DNA of 64,000 bases from Colias croceus (GCF_905220415.1 NC_059539.1:3596001-3660000); one strand, 5' to 3'. Shown: positions 1 to 11,136, counted from the stretch's first letter. Notes: generated by a model from the sequence alone, not told the origin. Numbers and translations: made by a program.

Positions 1-1574
1 GGATTTATCAAAGCTATTTTAAAAGCGTTAGGGAATATACCTAATGACAAGCTCAAGTTGCAGATATGTAGTATTGGTGGAATCAACAAGTTAGCATACC
101 TCTTAACAATTTTTCCTGAAATAAAGTCAACGCCGGAGAGAGAATCATTATTTAAGCCATTAATAAGATTTTGAACTTCTTCTTTATCAGTGGGAAGTAA
201 GACAAGTGAATCAAGAGAGGATGAACAATTTGGATATAAATATGAGTCAATTACTGGATTTGAATTTTGATTCGAGCTGATTATCTTATCCGCTAATTTA
301 GCACCAACGTTAGCGAAGAAATTATTAAAATCATTAGCACTTTGGACAGGATTTGTAGACCCTAAGCTAATATTACTAGGTGATGTTTTTTTACAGTTAC
401 AAATAGATTTTATAGAATCCCATATTTTTTTATTATTTCCTTTACATTTCTGGACTTCTTGCTTTTCAAAGTTCCGCTTTGCCTTTCTTAATAGAGCGTT
501 ACAAAAATTCCTATAGCGATGATAAGTAATTTTTAGCGTTTCATTATTAGGATTTCTCTTTAATTTTTTATGTAAATTATCACGATTTCGCATCACGCGC
601 AAAAGTGACTTAGTTATCCAAGGTTTACGTATTTTTTGCCGTAATGGAGTTATAAAAATACGAGTGTTTTTAATTATGAAGCTAGATAAACTGTTTATTA
701 ATTTATTAGTAGCTAGGTTAGGATCATTAAATTCAGAAATACAATTGAAATTAAAATTAGATAAGTCTGCGTCAAGGCCGATGAAATCAATACGAAACGA
801 TTTATTAGAGTTATTGAACGATGATGTTACTTGCTGTAGGTTCACGGCAACACACTCATGGTCCGTGATAGATGATTCAATTATAAAGCAAGTAGCTTTT
901 AGATTAGTTCTGATCATAGCATGATCGAGGCAAGTCCTCCCGTGAGTAGGCACAATGTGGCCAGGTAAGATGCGATAACCAGCTAATAAATTAAGGTAAT
1001 CGTATGCCCGTTTATCAGTTGTGTTTGATGAGATATCTATATTAATATCACCACACAATATAATATTTTTATAAGAACTAAGTTTTGTGAGGAGTACATC
1101 TAGAGAGTTAATGAATTTTGATGTATTTGTTTGGCTCGGCGGGCGATATATTGCAATAATACAAGTTTCTGAATTTAAGGTTAATAATAAACAGTTAGCA
1201 TCACTAATATAAGGTTCCTCGTGCGTTACAATGAGGTGTTTGTTGTAATAAATAACTACTCCTTCGTTTTGAGTATTTTGAGAAGATGTTGAAATGTAAT
1301 GATAATTATCAAGACTTGGGATGTTTCTAGTTGATGACAGCCAACATTCCGATAACACAAGTATGTCCCACGAAATATTAGATCTTTGGAGAAATGTTAT
1401 AAGATTCGGCATGTTACGGTTAATACTGCGTATATTTTGTGACAAGAGATTCAGATTGAGTTTACTATTAGAATTTATGAGATGTTTATCAATGTTATCT
1501 ATGTCGCATATTATTGAATTGGCCACTTGTATATCATCTAGATCAGAGTTTAAGGTTTCAACTATTGGCATCAT
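1..1574 (-). CDS. LINE ORF2, endonuclease and start of reverse transcriptase (partial)
   Basis: Translated by hand, the minus strand is open without a stop from an ATG-ATG pair at 1574 to the window edge, about 524 codons. The product is the polyprotein that nicks target DNA and copies element RNA into it. The apurinic-type endonuclease comes first: NLLSQNIRSI, the active-site region LSECWL, IYRPP, LCGDINID, PTHGRTCLDHAMI and the ITDHECV histidine motif, all in the expected order. A linker rich in K and N follows, then the start of the RT region, ending LSLGIFPNAFKIALINP, the motif just before the first RT block. An in-frame TAA lies about 15 codons upstream, so 1574 is the first ATG. ORF1 lies upstream on the same strand, 437 bases away. 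The clade looks CR1/Jockey-like but is not settled. An open frame over this length suggests a young, possibly active copy. RT and 3' end lie outside the window. Confidence 0.9.
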   Translation of the reverse strand, partial: MMPIVETLNSDLDDIQVANSIICDIDNIDKHLINSNSKLNLNLLSQNIRSINRNMPNLITFLQRSNISWDILVLSECWLSSTRNIPSLDNYHYISTSSQNTQNEGVVIYYNKHLIVTHEEPYISDANCLLLTLNSETCIIAIYRPPSQTNTSKFINSLDVLLTKLSSYKNIILCGDINIDISSNTTDKRAYDYLNLLAGYRILPGHIVPTHGRTCLDHAMIRTNLKATCFIIESSITDHECVAVNLQQVTSSFNNSNKSFRIDFIGLDADLSNFNFNCISEFNDPNLATNKLINSLSSFIIKNTRIFITPLRQKIRKPWITKSLLRVMRNRDNLHKKLKRNPNNETLKITYHRYRNFCNALLRKAKRNFEKQEVQKCKGNNKKIWDSIKSICNCKKTSPSNISLGSTNPVQSANDFNNFFANVGAKLADKIISSNQNSNPVIDSYLYPNCSSSLDSLVLLPTDKEEVQNLINGLNNDSLSGVDFISGKIVKRYANLLIPPILHICNLSLSLGIFPNAFKIALIN

Positions 1575-2011
1575 TTTAAATAATATATTAAACGGGGTAA
1601 ATTTACGTGTCGACGGCAACACCGTGACACGTTAATTGTGTAATAATTGTAATAAAAATAATAATATAAACTCTGATCATAAACGCAAGTGGCTATTAGT
1701 TGTTTGACTAAAAAGTAAAATAGAAAATTGATATTGATAATAATTGTATGGCTCGTTTTATTTATAGAAATAGGTATGATATTTCTATTTAGTGTAAATA
1801 TGTATAAAGTGCAGCATGTGTGTGGGTAACTGAATTTTGTGTATTTTGTGTAGTGAGATAATTGTCTGTATAATGGTTGTTTATGCTTAGTTATGTGTTT
1901 TGGTCCGCATATAGGTATAAAGCAAGTTGAAAAAATTATATAAAAATAAAGGGTAATATAAGGTGTAATACGTAACAATAAAGTAAAATTCATAATGCGT
2001 ACATTATATAG
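1575..2011 (-). other. Spacer between LINE ORF1 and ORF2
   Basis: These 437 bases lie between the ORF1 stop and the ORF2 start of the same element. They are AT-rich. A 140-codon frame spans most of it, but its translation is a low-complexity mix of I, Y, F and T with no recognisable motif, so I do not call it a gene. The spacer is long for a LINE. ORF2 may be translated by re-initiation or an internal mechanism, which is inference. Confidence 0.6.
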
Positions 2012-2917
2012 TCATGCTATTTGTTGACATAGATCAATATCATTCACAATACGTACGGGTTTCGAGCTCAATTCTTTTTTTATATATATCTTTCCGTAAG
2101 AGGTCCATGCTGCAAACAACTTTTTGTTTTTGACGTTTTCGCGCGCAACGTAAAAAATTCTTCGCATTTTACTAGATAAGAACTCGGAAATATAAATAGG
2201 ACGCGAAGGTCCTAGTAAGTTAATATGCTCAGTGTTCAACTGGGATTCTTTATTTTTGCGCCTATTTTTGTTGTAATTTATAAGATTCGACATAAAGGAT
2301 TCCTTACGGAAAGATGTTGTGAATTCCACTAATACAGCGTCTGATCTTGTACGAAATATTTCACGTATTTCTGAATTTTGAATTGGCGAATCGACGCCTA
2401 TTGTCGAACCGATGTTGGAAATAATATTTGTAAGTGTTTCTTTATTCTCATTAGGCTGTTTGTGTAAGTTCCTCACTTCAAGAGTAGTACAATGGGCCGA
2501 TTTTTCAAGTTGTTCCAGTTTCAACTCCAGGGATGCCACTCGATCCTTATATTCCTTATTTTCTTGCTCTAATTCGTGTATTTTAAACAATAAGTCTTGA
2601 TGTTGTCCAGAAATCGTTTCTACTGATTTTTGTATGTCCTGGTTTTGCGACATAATAGTAGTCAAAACATTATTTAAAGATTCGAATTTCATATCTTGTT
2701 GTTCTTTAAATTCGACGAACATGGATTTTATATCGGAATTTGACGCGGACGGCGTAGCGGGAAGTTCCGCAAAGGAACGCTTTTGACGCTTCGTTATATT
2801 AAAGTAGTTGTCCGCCGATTGTTGCATACACGAAGTGTTGAGAGCCGAATCCGAGTTGTATTGCAAATTAGTATTTGGTGTATGCAAAGAATCAGGTGGT
2901 GAACGTTGCACAGACAT
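2012..2917 (-). CDS. LINE ORF1, coiled-coil protein with FP-type C-terminal domain
   Basis: ORF1 proteins of this kind bind element RNA and act as chaperones in the retrotransposition particle. From the ATG at 2917 the product has 301 residues and starts MSVQRSPPDS, a start style I know from moth LINE ORF1s. The frame extends to another ATG at 2998 (328 residues), but that extension looks like leader sequence. A basic cluster KRQKR (about residues 43-47) may be a nuclear signal. A heptad-rich stretch of about 90 residues follows (DIKSMFVEF to LEVRNLHK), which should form a coiled-coil oligomer. The last 70 residues (LLGPSRPIYISEFLS, then ARENVKNKKLFAAWTSYGKI) resemble the C-terminal domain shared by many insect LINE ORF1s and the Baculo_FP family. 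No CCHC knuckle is seen. No frame break was found. Confidence 0.82.
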   Translation of the reverse strand: MSVQRSPPDSLHTPNTNLQYNSDSALNTSCMQQSADNYFNITKRQKRSFAELPATPSASNSDIKSMFVEFKEQQDMKFESLNNVLTTIMSQNQDIQKSVETISGQHQDLLFKIHELEQENKEYKDRVASLELKLEQLEKSAHCTTLEVRNLHKQPNENKETLTNIISNIGSTIGVDSPIQNSEIREIFRTRSDAVLVEFTTSFRKESFMSNLINYNKNRRKNKESQLNTEHINLLGPSRPIYISEFLSSKMRRIFYVARENVKNKKLFAAWTSYGKIYIKKELSSKPVRIVNDIDLCQQIA

Positions 2918-2998
2918 AATTTCGGATAAATACAATATTCGTTTACTGTCAATACACAGTTTTAACTCGTGTGAGTGCGGTGCAAGGTTGAAATTCAC

Positions 2999-3235
2999 TT
3001 AGCAACTTACTAATATTGTATCGGATCGAGCGAAGGATTTGTTTTGCAGTGATGAATAAAGATGAAGATGAGTCACTCACGTAACTTGTCCTCGTCGCAC
3101 GCGTGTCGTCCCGTTCTTCACAAACGCTTAGCTCCTGCGTTTGATGCGCTCCTAGTACTCGTAGTTGTATTACGGTGGCGGTGGAACACGTTTTGTGTGT
3201 AGCGAGTGCGCAAGCGCACAGTAGAAGTGATCAAG
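2999..3235 (-). promoter_or_regulatory. Probable 5' UTR and internal promoter of the LINE
   Basis: Upstream of ORF1, about 240 bases are clearly richer in GC and CpG than the flank and contain no ORF in the sense direction. Two-ORF LINEs carry an internal promoter here. The composition falls to AT-rich host sequence around 3235-3250, which I take as the approximate 5' end. The target duplication cannot be checked because the 3' end lies outside the window. Confidence 0.4.
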
Positions 3236-4450
3236 CAGACGCGTTATGTTATCCTGGTATTTGTGACACGTACGGTATATTGGATGAATGAAAGAAACAG
3301 TGGCAATTCCTTCGTATTGTTTACCCCAATGCGAACTCTTTGGTTTTTATGAGCTCCTATTATTTTGATTAAATAAAACTCACAATTCACTTTAATTTTA
3401 GTACAAAAATACAAATTACTTAGAGAAAGAAACACGTCTGTACTGCACAGTGTCCGAGAGGGAAGGGGATTAAATTATGTTGACATATTTTCTACCAAAA
3501 TGATAGCTACAAATAGTACCTATTAGGAGTCCAGTCTGTTTAAAGACCGCATCTATTTTTTACGCAATCTAGAAGAGCACGAAAATCTAAAAAATGGAAA
3601 CCTTAAAAAATCTTGTTTAAATTTATGTGCATAATTACGTAAATATTAGGGAAGAAAAAGATAGATATTATAATAATTATTGTATTTTTATCGATACGTG
3701 ACTTTACCACTTTGTCAAGCACTAAGCCTGTCAAACTATTTTCTTTTTCATCCTAAAACAAAAAGGTTATATAAAAGGAGGTTCTATGTTCGTATAATAA
3801 TAATTTTAATTTATTTTTGCATATTTTGTGTTTTTTAATTTAATTTAATTTATCGTTTTAAAAATAATTTAGTAGGTATACCTACATACAAGTATTGTTA
3901 ATTCTGGTTTAAAATAATTATTGAATACTTATATGTATCATACAAATATCAAGCATTATAAATAATTTAGGTAGGTACCTACATTAAAATAGCCTTCGGC
4001 ATCCAAAAAAGACAAGATTTCGAAATATAGCACTGAAAAAAACGTACCTATTTACTTTTACAAGGTATATATTTTATTGAGATTGTTTCTTCTTGTAAAT
4101 TCATATTTAGGCTACACCATTTTTTAATTTTAACGGGTTTTAATCTCAAAATTACCACAAAGTCAACTGTGAAAAAAAGCAAACAGAAATATACAGGCCG
4201 AATTGATAACCTCCTCCATTTTTGAAGTCGGTTAAATATCAAAAAGGTAACAGCCCTATAGCTATACGTCATAATTTCATCGCAGGGGCTTAGTTTCCTA
4301 ACTGTATGTACGTAGTATATGTCAACTGTCAACTGTGGTATTACAATATTATAGGAAATATTGTAATATTGTAATACTGTGGTATAGCCATATAATATAT
4401 CACATAGGTCACTGGTCATATCGCATCAGTCAAGACTTGACTTGAATTAA
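3236..4450. other. AT-rich intergenic sequence
   Basis: No coding exon is supported. A 123-codon minus frame at 4048-4419 has no motif or codon bias that I trust. A short inverted repeat built on TATTACAATATT lies at about 4341-4375. Confidence 0.5.
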
Positions 4451-4705
4451 TAAATATTATACTTAGGACATTATTACACAAATCGACCTAGTCCCACAGT
4501 AAGCTCAATTAAGGCTTGTGTTGTGGGTATTAGGCGACGATAAATATAATATTTAATAAATACATATATATAGATAATAACACCCAGACCCAAGAACAAA
4601 TAATTGAGTTCATCACACAAATATTTGCCCTGACCGGGGATCGAACCCGGGACCGTCGGCTCAGTAGGCAGTTACTTTACCACTGCGCCAACCGCGTCGC
4701 GGTCG
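4451..4705 (-). mobile_element. tRNA-derived SINE, copy 1
   Basis: Read on the minus strand, it starts with a tRNA-like head holding an A-box-like TGGCGCAGTGG and the B box GGTTCGATCCCCGG. A shared body follows (GGCAAATATTTGTGTGATGA, then CTGGGTGTTATTATCTATA), then a 3' part with CACAACACAAGCCTTAATTG and GGGACTAGGTCGATTTGTGT, and an AT-rich tail. The head would be transcribed by RNA polymerase III, and a LINE would supply the copying machinery. The same body recurs at 30.6-30.9 kb with a different tRNA head. Ends are approximate and no target duplication was resolved. Confidence 0.75.
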
Positions 4706-5400
4706 TCTTCAATTTCTGCACTTGACTCAAGCAATTAGCAATTGACCAAATAACATTTTTATTCTATTTTAGAAACAGTTGTCAATTAGTTACATTACAA
4801 TTTGCAATACTCACGTATATCATTAAATATTTAATAGTAATCTGAAACCTTAAAAATGATAAATTCAACACTAAAACGTACCTACCTACCACAAATGAGC
4901 ATACATTTAAACCTAATAACACGATTAATTAGTTAATTATTATCACCAATATAACAGTAATGTTATGAAGGAAAAAACAAGAGAGTCGACCTTCTAGTGA
5001 TTAATCAGCACATATTATGTAGGTACACAAGGCCTTGTCGTAAATTCTTAGCGACACATTGTCTGACTGCTAGTTTATTTTTAAGTGATATACATACATA
5101 ACTAATGCATATTAAATAAAAGCGGTAATTTAGAACGTTCAAAAATATACACAATCTTCGTTATTCACCCAGAACGTTCATTTTTGGCAGGGTGCCTGTC
5201 TTACATTCAGAAAACGTGACAGTAATCACATGAGTTTATTTTTGTATGTATTAAACAAACAATGTTTGTTTACATTGTGTTGCTATAGACCTATGTGAAT
5301 CATAATTATTATGCTAAGTGGATTGCGTAACTGTAAGCTTTGATTTACCTTGTATGCAAATATAGTCAGGTATGGTGGGTACATTAAGGGCGACTGCATA
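4706..5400. other. Intergenic, nothing recognised
   Basis: AT-rich sequence with no exon-like frame. A short palindrome of AAACAAAC and GTTTGTTT type occurs near 5254-5272. Confidence 0.5.
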
Positions 5401-5430
5401 ATAAAACGACAATGTTTTACATATAAAAAT

Positions 5431-8400
5431 ATTTATTAAAAACATTTTGGTAACATTTAATAAGAACACTTAGGTAAAAATAAATCGACCTCAAAATCAT
5501 TTCAAAAGAACAGCCTGGACTGGAAGTTCACGGAGGAAGCCGGAACAGCAAAAAACTAAAATAAATAAAACAATGATAACACTCTAGGCAGAAGTCTAAT
5601 TGACAACCTGAATTAAGGCATCGCAAGAATAATTATTTAAGTACGATAAAATACCTACGGCTATTATTATAATTACAACAAATAAAACGCCTAACGTCTA
5701 TTCGTTCAGTAAAGTCCGCGCGGCGCCGTGCGGAGACCGCGCCGGCGACCTGTACAGTCTCTTGGCAGAATTTATCGGAGTATTATTGCCACTAACATTA
5801 TTTCACTCACGAGACATTTCGCTTGCCACTACGCCGTAATTATACAACTACTAAATACTAAAACATCCCAATTATACGAAGCTATGTTAAATTTTACCTA
5901 ACTAATAATATTAACATCTTCGGCTAATTTGATACTAGAATGATATAACATCCTCTCATATTGTACTCTTAACATTACGCTTGATTAAATTATAAGTGAG
6001 GAATTAACATGTTACACATAATATTGCAAGCATTACTGAGATTGTGCATGTTACGTGATTTACAATTTACATGTATTTTGAAACTTAGTGTACAGAATGG
6101 AAGTTTGCTTATACTGTAGTTATCGAGGGTGGAAGGACCTCGGCCGAGGCCGAGCTCTTACAAAAAGCTACATTAAAGGAACAGTCATAAAGATTAAATT
6201 ACGAGCATTGGCACTTTCAATATTAAATCTTAATTACACTCTCGAAATAGCACTGCATATTAATCAACTTAAAAACTAAATTCAGATCAGTCATTTATGA
6301 TATCACATCAAAATAAACAGGGAAAAATACATATGTGATAATAGTTTGGATATATTATAATATATATTATATTCTTTTTAAAAGAGGTATTAATTTTCTT
6401 AAGGGTTACTAAAATATTGAGCTCTGCGTCGCTCGCGACGCACTATATCACCATAATACGAGAACAACATTAACCAATAAAGTTTTGGTACTTGGAGTTT
6501 GTCTCCTCGTTAATTCTATTTCGCTAAACCTACATAATGCCTAACAGATATATGTAATACCGGCAAAGCGCGCTTCTGCTCGCAGGCGACCCGGGGCCGC
6601 GTGCAGGCATCCGACACGTTTCACCTTCAACCCTTCGATCCCCATACAATTTTCATTATAAAAATACTGTCATTTGACTACAGTTCAATGAGAAAAAATA
6701 TTTATCATAAATACAAATGAACAATAGATAAACTACATTACACTATATAATATAATATCATGTATATGATTTGACTAAACAAAATAAAATGCATAAAATT
6801 GAAATGATTAAAACATCGTAAAAATATTTGACACTAACAATGGAAGGTACTAAATTTGATTATTACATGAAACAAAAAAATAACTCATTCAAATAAATAA
6901 ATAGCACAACAACCAAAATATTTGGCAATGCGGATAAAATAAACATTAACAACTATTACCCTCGGCTGCTAACTTAACACAAAATTGGAATGCAAATATT
7001 GCATCGCACCTTGGCCTCGCTGGGTGTGGGGCTGGGCCTGGCAAGCGGCCGCTCGCTGGGCCGATCATACAACTAACTTAACATCCACTACAAGAGCTAC
7101 TGTGTAAAATGTGCGTATCACTCCCAATACATTACTTTGCACTACATTCGATTTAAGTTTTGTCATATAACATTATTTTATTAACTTAAAATATTCTGAA
7201 TGCAACATCTGATTTACAATATCCATAACGACCGCTTTGTATGCGTGTGACTGAGCAGAAAGCACACTAGATTGACTAAACATACACAAGCGTTGGGTGT
7301 ATATTGATTGGAGAAAAATTTCATTTGTTAGGCAAATTATATTCATTAGCTGCATTCTGAGATCCATGCTATTATGTTCAGTCGAGAACCACTGAATCAT
7401 AATTATATTAAAATAAAATTTTGTAAATTATTCACTTATTTGATTACAACTTATTTAGTTCATAGCCCAGCAATAGAAGAGGAAGAAAATATAATATAGA
7501 TGACTCAAAACAATAATAAACGATAAAAAAGATAAAGCAATTGATAAAATGCAATGTATACTTGGACTGATAAGACGCTGATTTCAAAATGATAATAACT
7601 ACTGGAAACAATCATGTTATGATTCAAATAATTATAAATTTTTTGATGTTGGTCCCTTCCAAAAAATTGCCAAACCTCACAGCGAATTAACAACAATATT
7701 ATAAAGAAAATTTTTTGAAAACTACAACTGTATTGTCACATATCAACATTTTTTATAAAAATAACTTTGTGTGAAATATTTCAACATGTACAAATACTCC
7801 AGTTCCATTTTAAAGCTGTTCACAACATAGCAGAACCAAAGTTGCACAGAAGGACAGTATCAATTGTTAATAGTTATAGTTAGTATAAATATGTTACACA
7901 TTACTTACACATACTTTACGAGACTCACACTATTAAATATCTTGACTAAGTTAAAGAGACCACGGATATTACAATTTATATATGCATTTACATAGAGATA
8001 TTTACCAGTCTGTTCACAACACTTACTATAACTTCACTAGAACCCAGTATCTGGGCACATCAATGACTTAAAACATTTTAAAACGGTCTGTAACAACTAC
8101 TAATACCTTAGGACATCTAATCACTGTTTAAATTTGTGATGATATGCACTGATAACCCATTTGACTTTGTTTTATATGGGCTCGTCATACTTTAAATGAG
8201 CTGAAGCTTTCACACTGAGTAAATAGGAAGTAGATAGGGAGACATCAAGATTGTATCCACTAAATTATGCGATTACTATTATAATGTAATGCACGGACGG
8301 TACAACCAACAAACACCAATAATTAGACCTTAAAATTAACCTACAGCTTGGCTTAAATTCGTGCCTTCTCGTCGTATCGTTTATGTTAACGAGAAGCAGA

Positions 8401-9760
8401 CTTTTGGTTTAAACATGTCGATAATATCGAAAATGACTGTGGAATATATCAAATCCATAAATTAGCTCTAGGAGACTCTACAGTAGTACTTACAAAACAA
8501 TATTTAAATAATTACTATTACGATTTAATGGTGGGAATAGCTCATAAGGAAAGTTTAAAATTTAAATATTGCTTCAATAAATCCAACAATTTGATCTAAG
8601 TCACCAATTCATACAAATTGTATATTCCAACAATTTATAGAAAATATAATTTGAAATATTAAATAATTAAATTCTTTGGACAATAAATTATTAAAATTTC
8701 TAAGAGGAACTAATGTAGTGTACTAATAGTATAATAAAATTAATTTTCTGTCTTTAAATTAACTTACGATATGGAATTTGAGGTTTGAGTAGTGATCCCT
8801 ATGTGGATCTAAAATGCCGATTTCATATTTGTAGGTATATCATTAACATAATAAATATATAAAATAACCTTAACATTATCACACAATCAATAAGTTAAAA
8901 CAAAAAAAAAAAAAAACGAAAACATATATGCATCGTCACGCGCTTATAGAATTTGTCAAAAATTGCTTTGTTTAAATTAAGATCACAGTTTTAAGTCACA
9001 TTTAAAATGTAATTCTACAATTTCACGGACGATAACCATATACATATTCCACAGTCATCCATAGCAGCATAGACACATCAAGACAACATAATGGTTTATA
9101 ATTTAGGAATGTCAAAACTAGAGATGCACCGAATATTCGGTTCCTATCTGGTATCCGGCTTATCCGGCCCTTTTTTACTATCCGGCCGGATACCGGATGG
9201 TAATGAACTATCAGGCCGGATACCGGATAGTAAAATTGGTAGATTTTATAAATAGAATCGAAATTTTTTTTCACTGACACGATAAAAGTGTCTCTACCAA
9301 GAACTGTGACCGCGCGAATGTTTACTACGAAACAAGTCAAAACCTGCACTGCACAGGCGGCGGCCTGCCGGTGCGCGACACGCACCTACGAAACTCAAAA
9401 TGTCGTCGGCCGAATATTCGGCGGACGGATACCGAATATTCGGCTGGTGGTCAGGCCGAACATCCGGTATCCGGCCAAACAACTATTCGTTGCATCTCTA
9501 GTCAAAACCAGCAACTTTAGTTTATGATAAGAAATACTAGTCACAAACATTTACTTAAAATCATAATTATTATAGTCTAGAGGCATTTCCTGGCAAATAG
9601 CAAAAGACAGGTCGTCATAGAATAATATTAATAGTTCCGACTAAAATTGCTGGTTCGTTGTCAAAAGGTGGTTGGAGCACCGTTTTGTGACTGCACCAAA
9701 AAGTATCTTGATGTGTTCTAGTTGCACTTTGTTCGGAATTTATGCTTGCACATGGTTTTG
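5431..9760 (-). other. Putative long 3' UTR of the two-exon gene
   Basis: From the stop codon of the minus-strand gene down to about 5.4 kb there is AT-rich sequence with no supported coding exon and a few GC patches (about 5715-5760, 6560-6620, 7010-7060). On the minus strand, AATAAA-type signals occur near 7176 and near 5431, either of which could end the transcript. The length of the UTR is inference; RNA reads are needed. The frames seen here (63 to 75 codons) have no recognisable features. Confidence 0.3.
9119..9500. mobile_element. hAT-type MITE with 8-bp target duplication
   Basis: A 382-bp non-coding element bounded by TAGAGATGCA and TGCATCTCTA and flanked on both sides by the perfect 8-bp duplication GTCAAAAC (9111-9118 and 9501-9508). 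An 8-bp duplication with short terminal repeats fits the hAT superfamily. Just inside both ends are several copies of GAATATTCGG and GGCCGGATACCGGAT in both orientations, which are likely transposase-binding repeats. There is no transposase ORF, so it would need one in trans. It sits downstream of the stop codon of the two-exon gene, probably in its 3' UTR. Confidence 0.85.
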
Positions 9761-10042
9761 CTAATCAGTGGCAGCTACAACCCATGAGAAGCCGCAGTCG
9801 CGACAGGAGTCTTTTACATACTGTGTGCGTGTCCCATACGGCCCCAGGCGGTGGTACTGAGAGCGATTTGCGAAGAACAGTGCTGGGTTGTTGGGAGGCA
9901 GCACTGTCGCACGGTAATTCCATCGAGGATCTCTGAGATTGGCCATTAAGTTGAGAATGTCACGGCCTCCGCATACCACTTTGACATCCTCTTTTCTTTC
10001 TTTTGGACGTGGCTGGGGTTGCACAACCGAATCAAATAATTT
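9761..10042 (-). CDS. Unrecognised 165-residue protein, terminal coding exon
   Basis: This exon encodes residues 73-165 and ends with TAG at 9761-9763. The acceptor is good (CAACATTTCAG before AAATTATTTGAT), and the reading frame is phase 0, matching the donor of the upstream exon. The translation begins KLFDSVVQPQPRPKERK, continues through VVCGGRDILNLMANLRDP and ends SCRDCGFSWVVAATD. It contains three cysteines (one CGG, then CRDC), a basic patch (RPKERKE) and several aromatic and proline residues. Codon use is mixed and the composition is unlike the AT-rich surroundings. I do not recognise the family and do not assign a function. The intron is 356 bases (10043-10398). Confidence 0.72.
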   Translation of the reverse strand, partial: KLFDSVVQPQPRPKERKEDVKVVCGGRDILNLMANLRDPRWNYRATVLPPNNPALFFANRSQYHRLGPYGTRTQYVKDSCRDCGFSWVVAATD

Positions 10043-10398
10043 CTGAAATGTTGATTATTAACATTATTTATATTAAGTAACCATAAATCACATTGGAATA
10101 ATATTTAATTTCAGTAGGTACCTAGTTGATAGACGAAATTGGCACTAGCAATTGTTTACGCAAATGGATTAATAATATATTCAAACGTATAAACATATAC
10201 ATCAGAACTTTTATAGTTGATAAAGATAATAAACAACGTGTCAAACATAAGTTCTTCAAAAATCTTTCCATTATCACACGTCAATTATACACAACATTGA
10301 TAGCAGAAGACGTTCGCCATTACGGAATATTATGAAAATAGAGAGGTCAAGGCCAGGACAAACGCAAACAAAAAAGCATAATAATATAATTAGCTCAC

Positions 10399-10614
10399 CT
10401 TCTCTGTGGTTTGAGGACTAGATGGCAAAGAATCGCTGTTTACAGACTCTGATTTGAGCGAAACCAATGAGCCGATACCGCTAGATTCACTGGATACAGA
10501 CGGGCTTGGGCTCGTTTGAGACTTTGATAGGCCCGCTATTTCTATGATATGGCTGAAGGAATTGAAATTTTCTGTCTCCAATCCCGATAGAGGTAGTGCA
10601 ACTGATAATGCCAT
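10399..10614 (-). CDS. Unrecognised 165-residue protein, first coding exon
   Basis: It encodes residues 1-72, starting MALSVALPLSGLETENF. The exon opens two bases before the ATG after a clear acceptor (TTTTTGTCTCACAG) and closes at a strong donor, ACAGAGAAG followed by GTGAGC. A Ser-rich, probably disordered stretch (SPSPSVSSESSGIGSL to SLPSSPQTTEK) suggests a phosphorylated regulatory protein, which is only inference. Joined to the 9761-10042 exon it gives an uninterrupted 165-residue product. No signal peptide or membrane segment is seen. The two exons together are the best supported host gene in this window. Confidence 0.72.
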
Positions 10615-10819
10615 GTCTGTGAGACAAAAATAACAGTTGAATTTAATTTACACGTGCATATAACGCCACTGCGTGCTAATACAGCTATGTTGACAGAATC
10701 CAACGCGCCAAATTTTTCCGCTCACAATACAGCATTTTAATAATCACATTTAACTCTAATCGTTATGAGTATAAAAATAACAACTATAAACACTACATTA
10801 CAATAAAAACAATAATTAC

Positions 10820-10930
10820 CGAAAAGCGCAATTCCCAAAACGTACAAGCCTCGACGTAGCGAAAAGAGATCGAACATTTACGAAGTGAAGTTGGTTACAT
10901 TACAATATTATCTCGCGTTTGCGTGTGCGT
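10820..10930 (-). other. Probable untranslated first exon and promoter region
   Basis: The coding exon at 10.4-10.6 kb begins with an acceptor, so an upstream non-coding exon is required. On the minus strand a candidate donor, CTTTTCG followed by GTAATT, lies at 10820/10819, after a GC- and CpG-richer stretch (about 10820-10970). The start of transcription was not located; 10930 is a placeholder within that stretch. Confidence 0.35.
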
Positions 10931-11136
10931 GATGTAGTTTAGCGGGCGGCAAACGGAAGTTACCATTGTCGGTAAAACAGTTTATTACGCAGCAAACACA
11001 GCAAACAAAGAAAATTTCAAGTAAATATTGTAATGTAGTTTTGATTGCTATTTGAAACAAACCATTTAATTTCATGATAATATTAAAAATTATTAATTGT
11101 TCTGATAAGAAAAAATGCAATCTTTGCATGTAAGCT

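Noticed and set aside
1321..1635. 104-codon plus-strand frame
   Set aside because: It is antisense to the LINE endonuclease domain, whose motifs are clear on the minus strand.
4048..4419. 123-codon minus-strand open frame
   Set aside because: Composition is that of translated AT-rich DNA (many Y, I, L) and it spans a local inverted repeat.
4618..4705. Genuine tRNA gene on the minus strand, and the similar one at 30785-30868
   Set aside because: A and B boxes are present, but the acceptor stem does not close and both run into the same SINE body.
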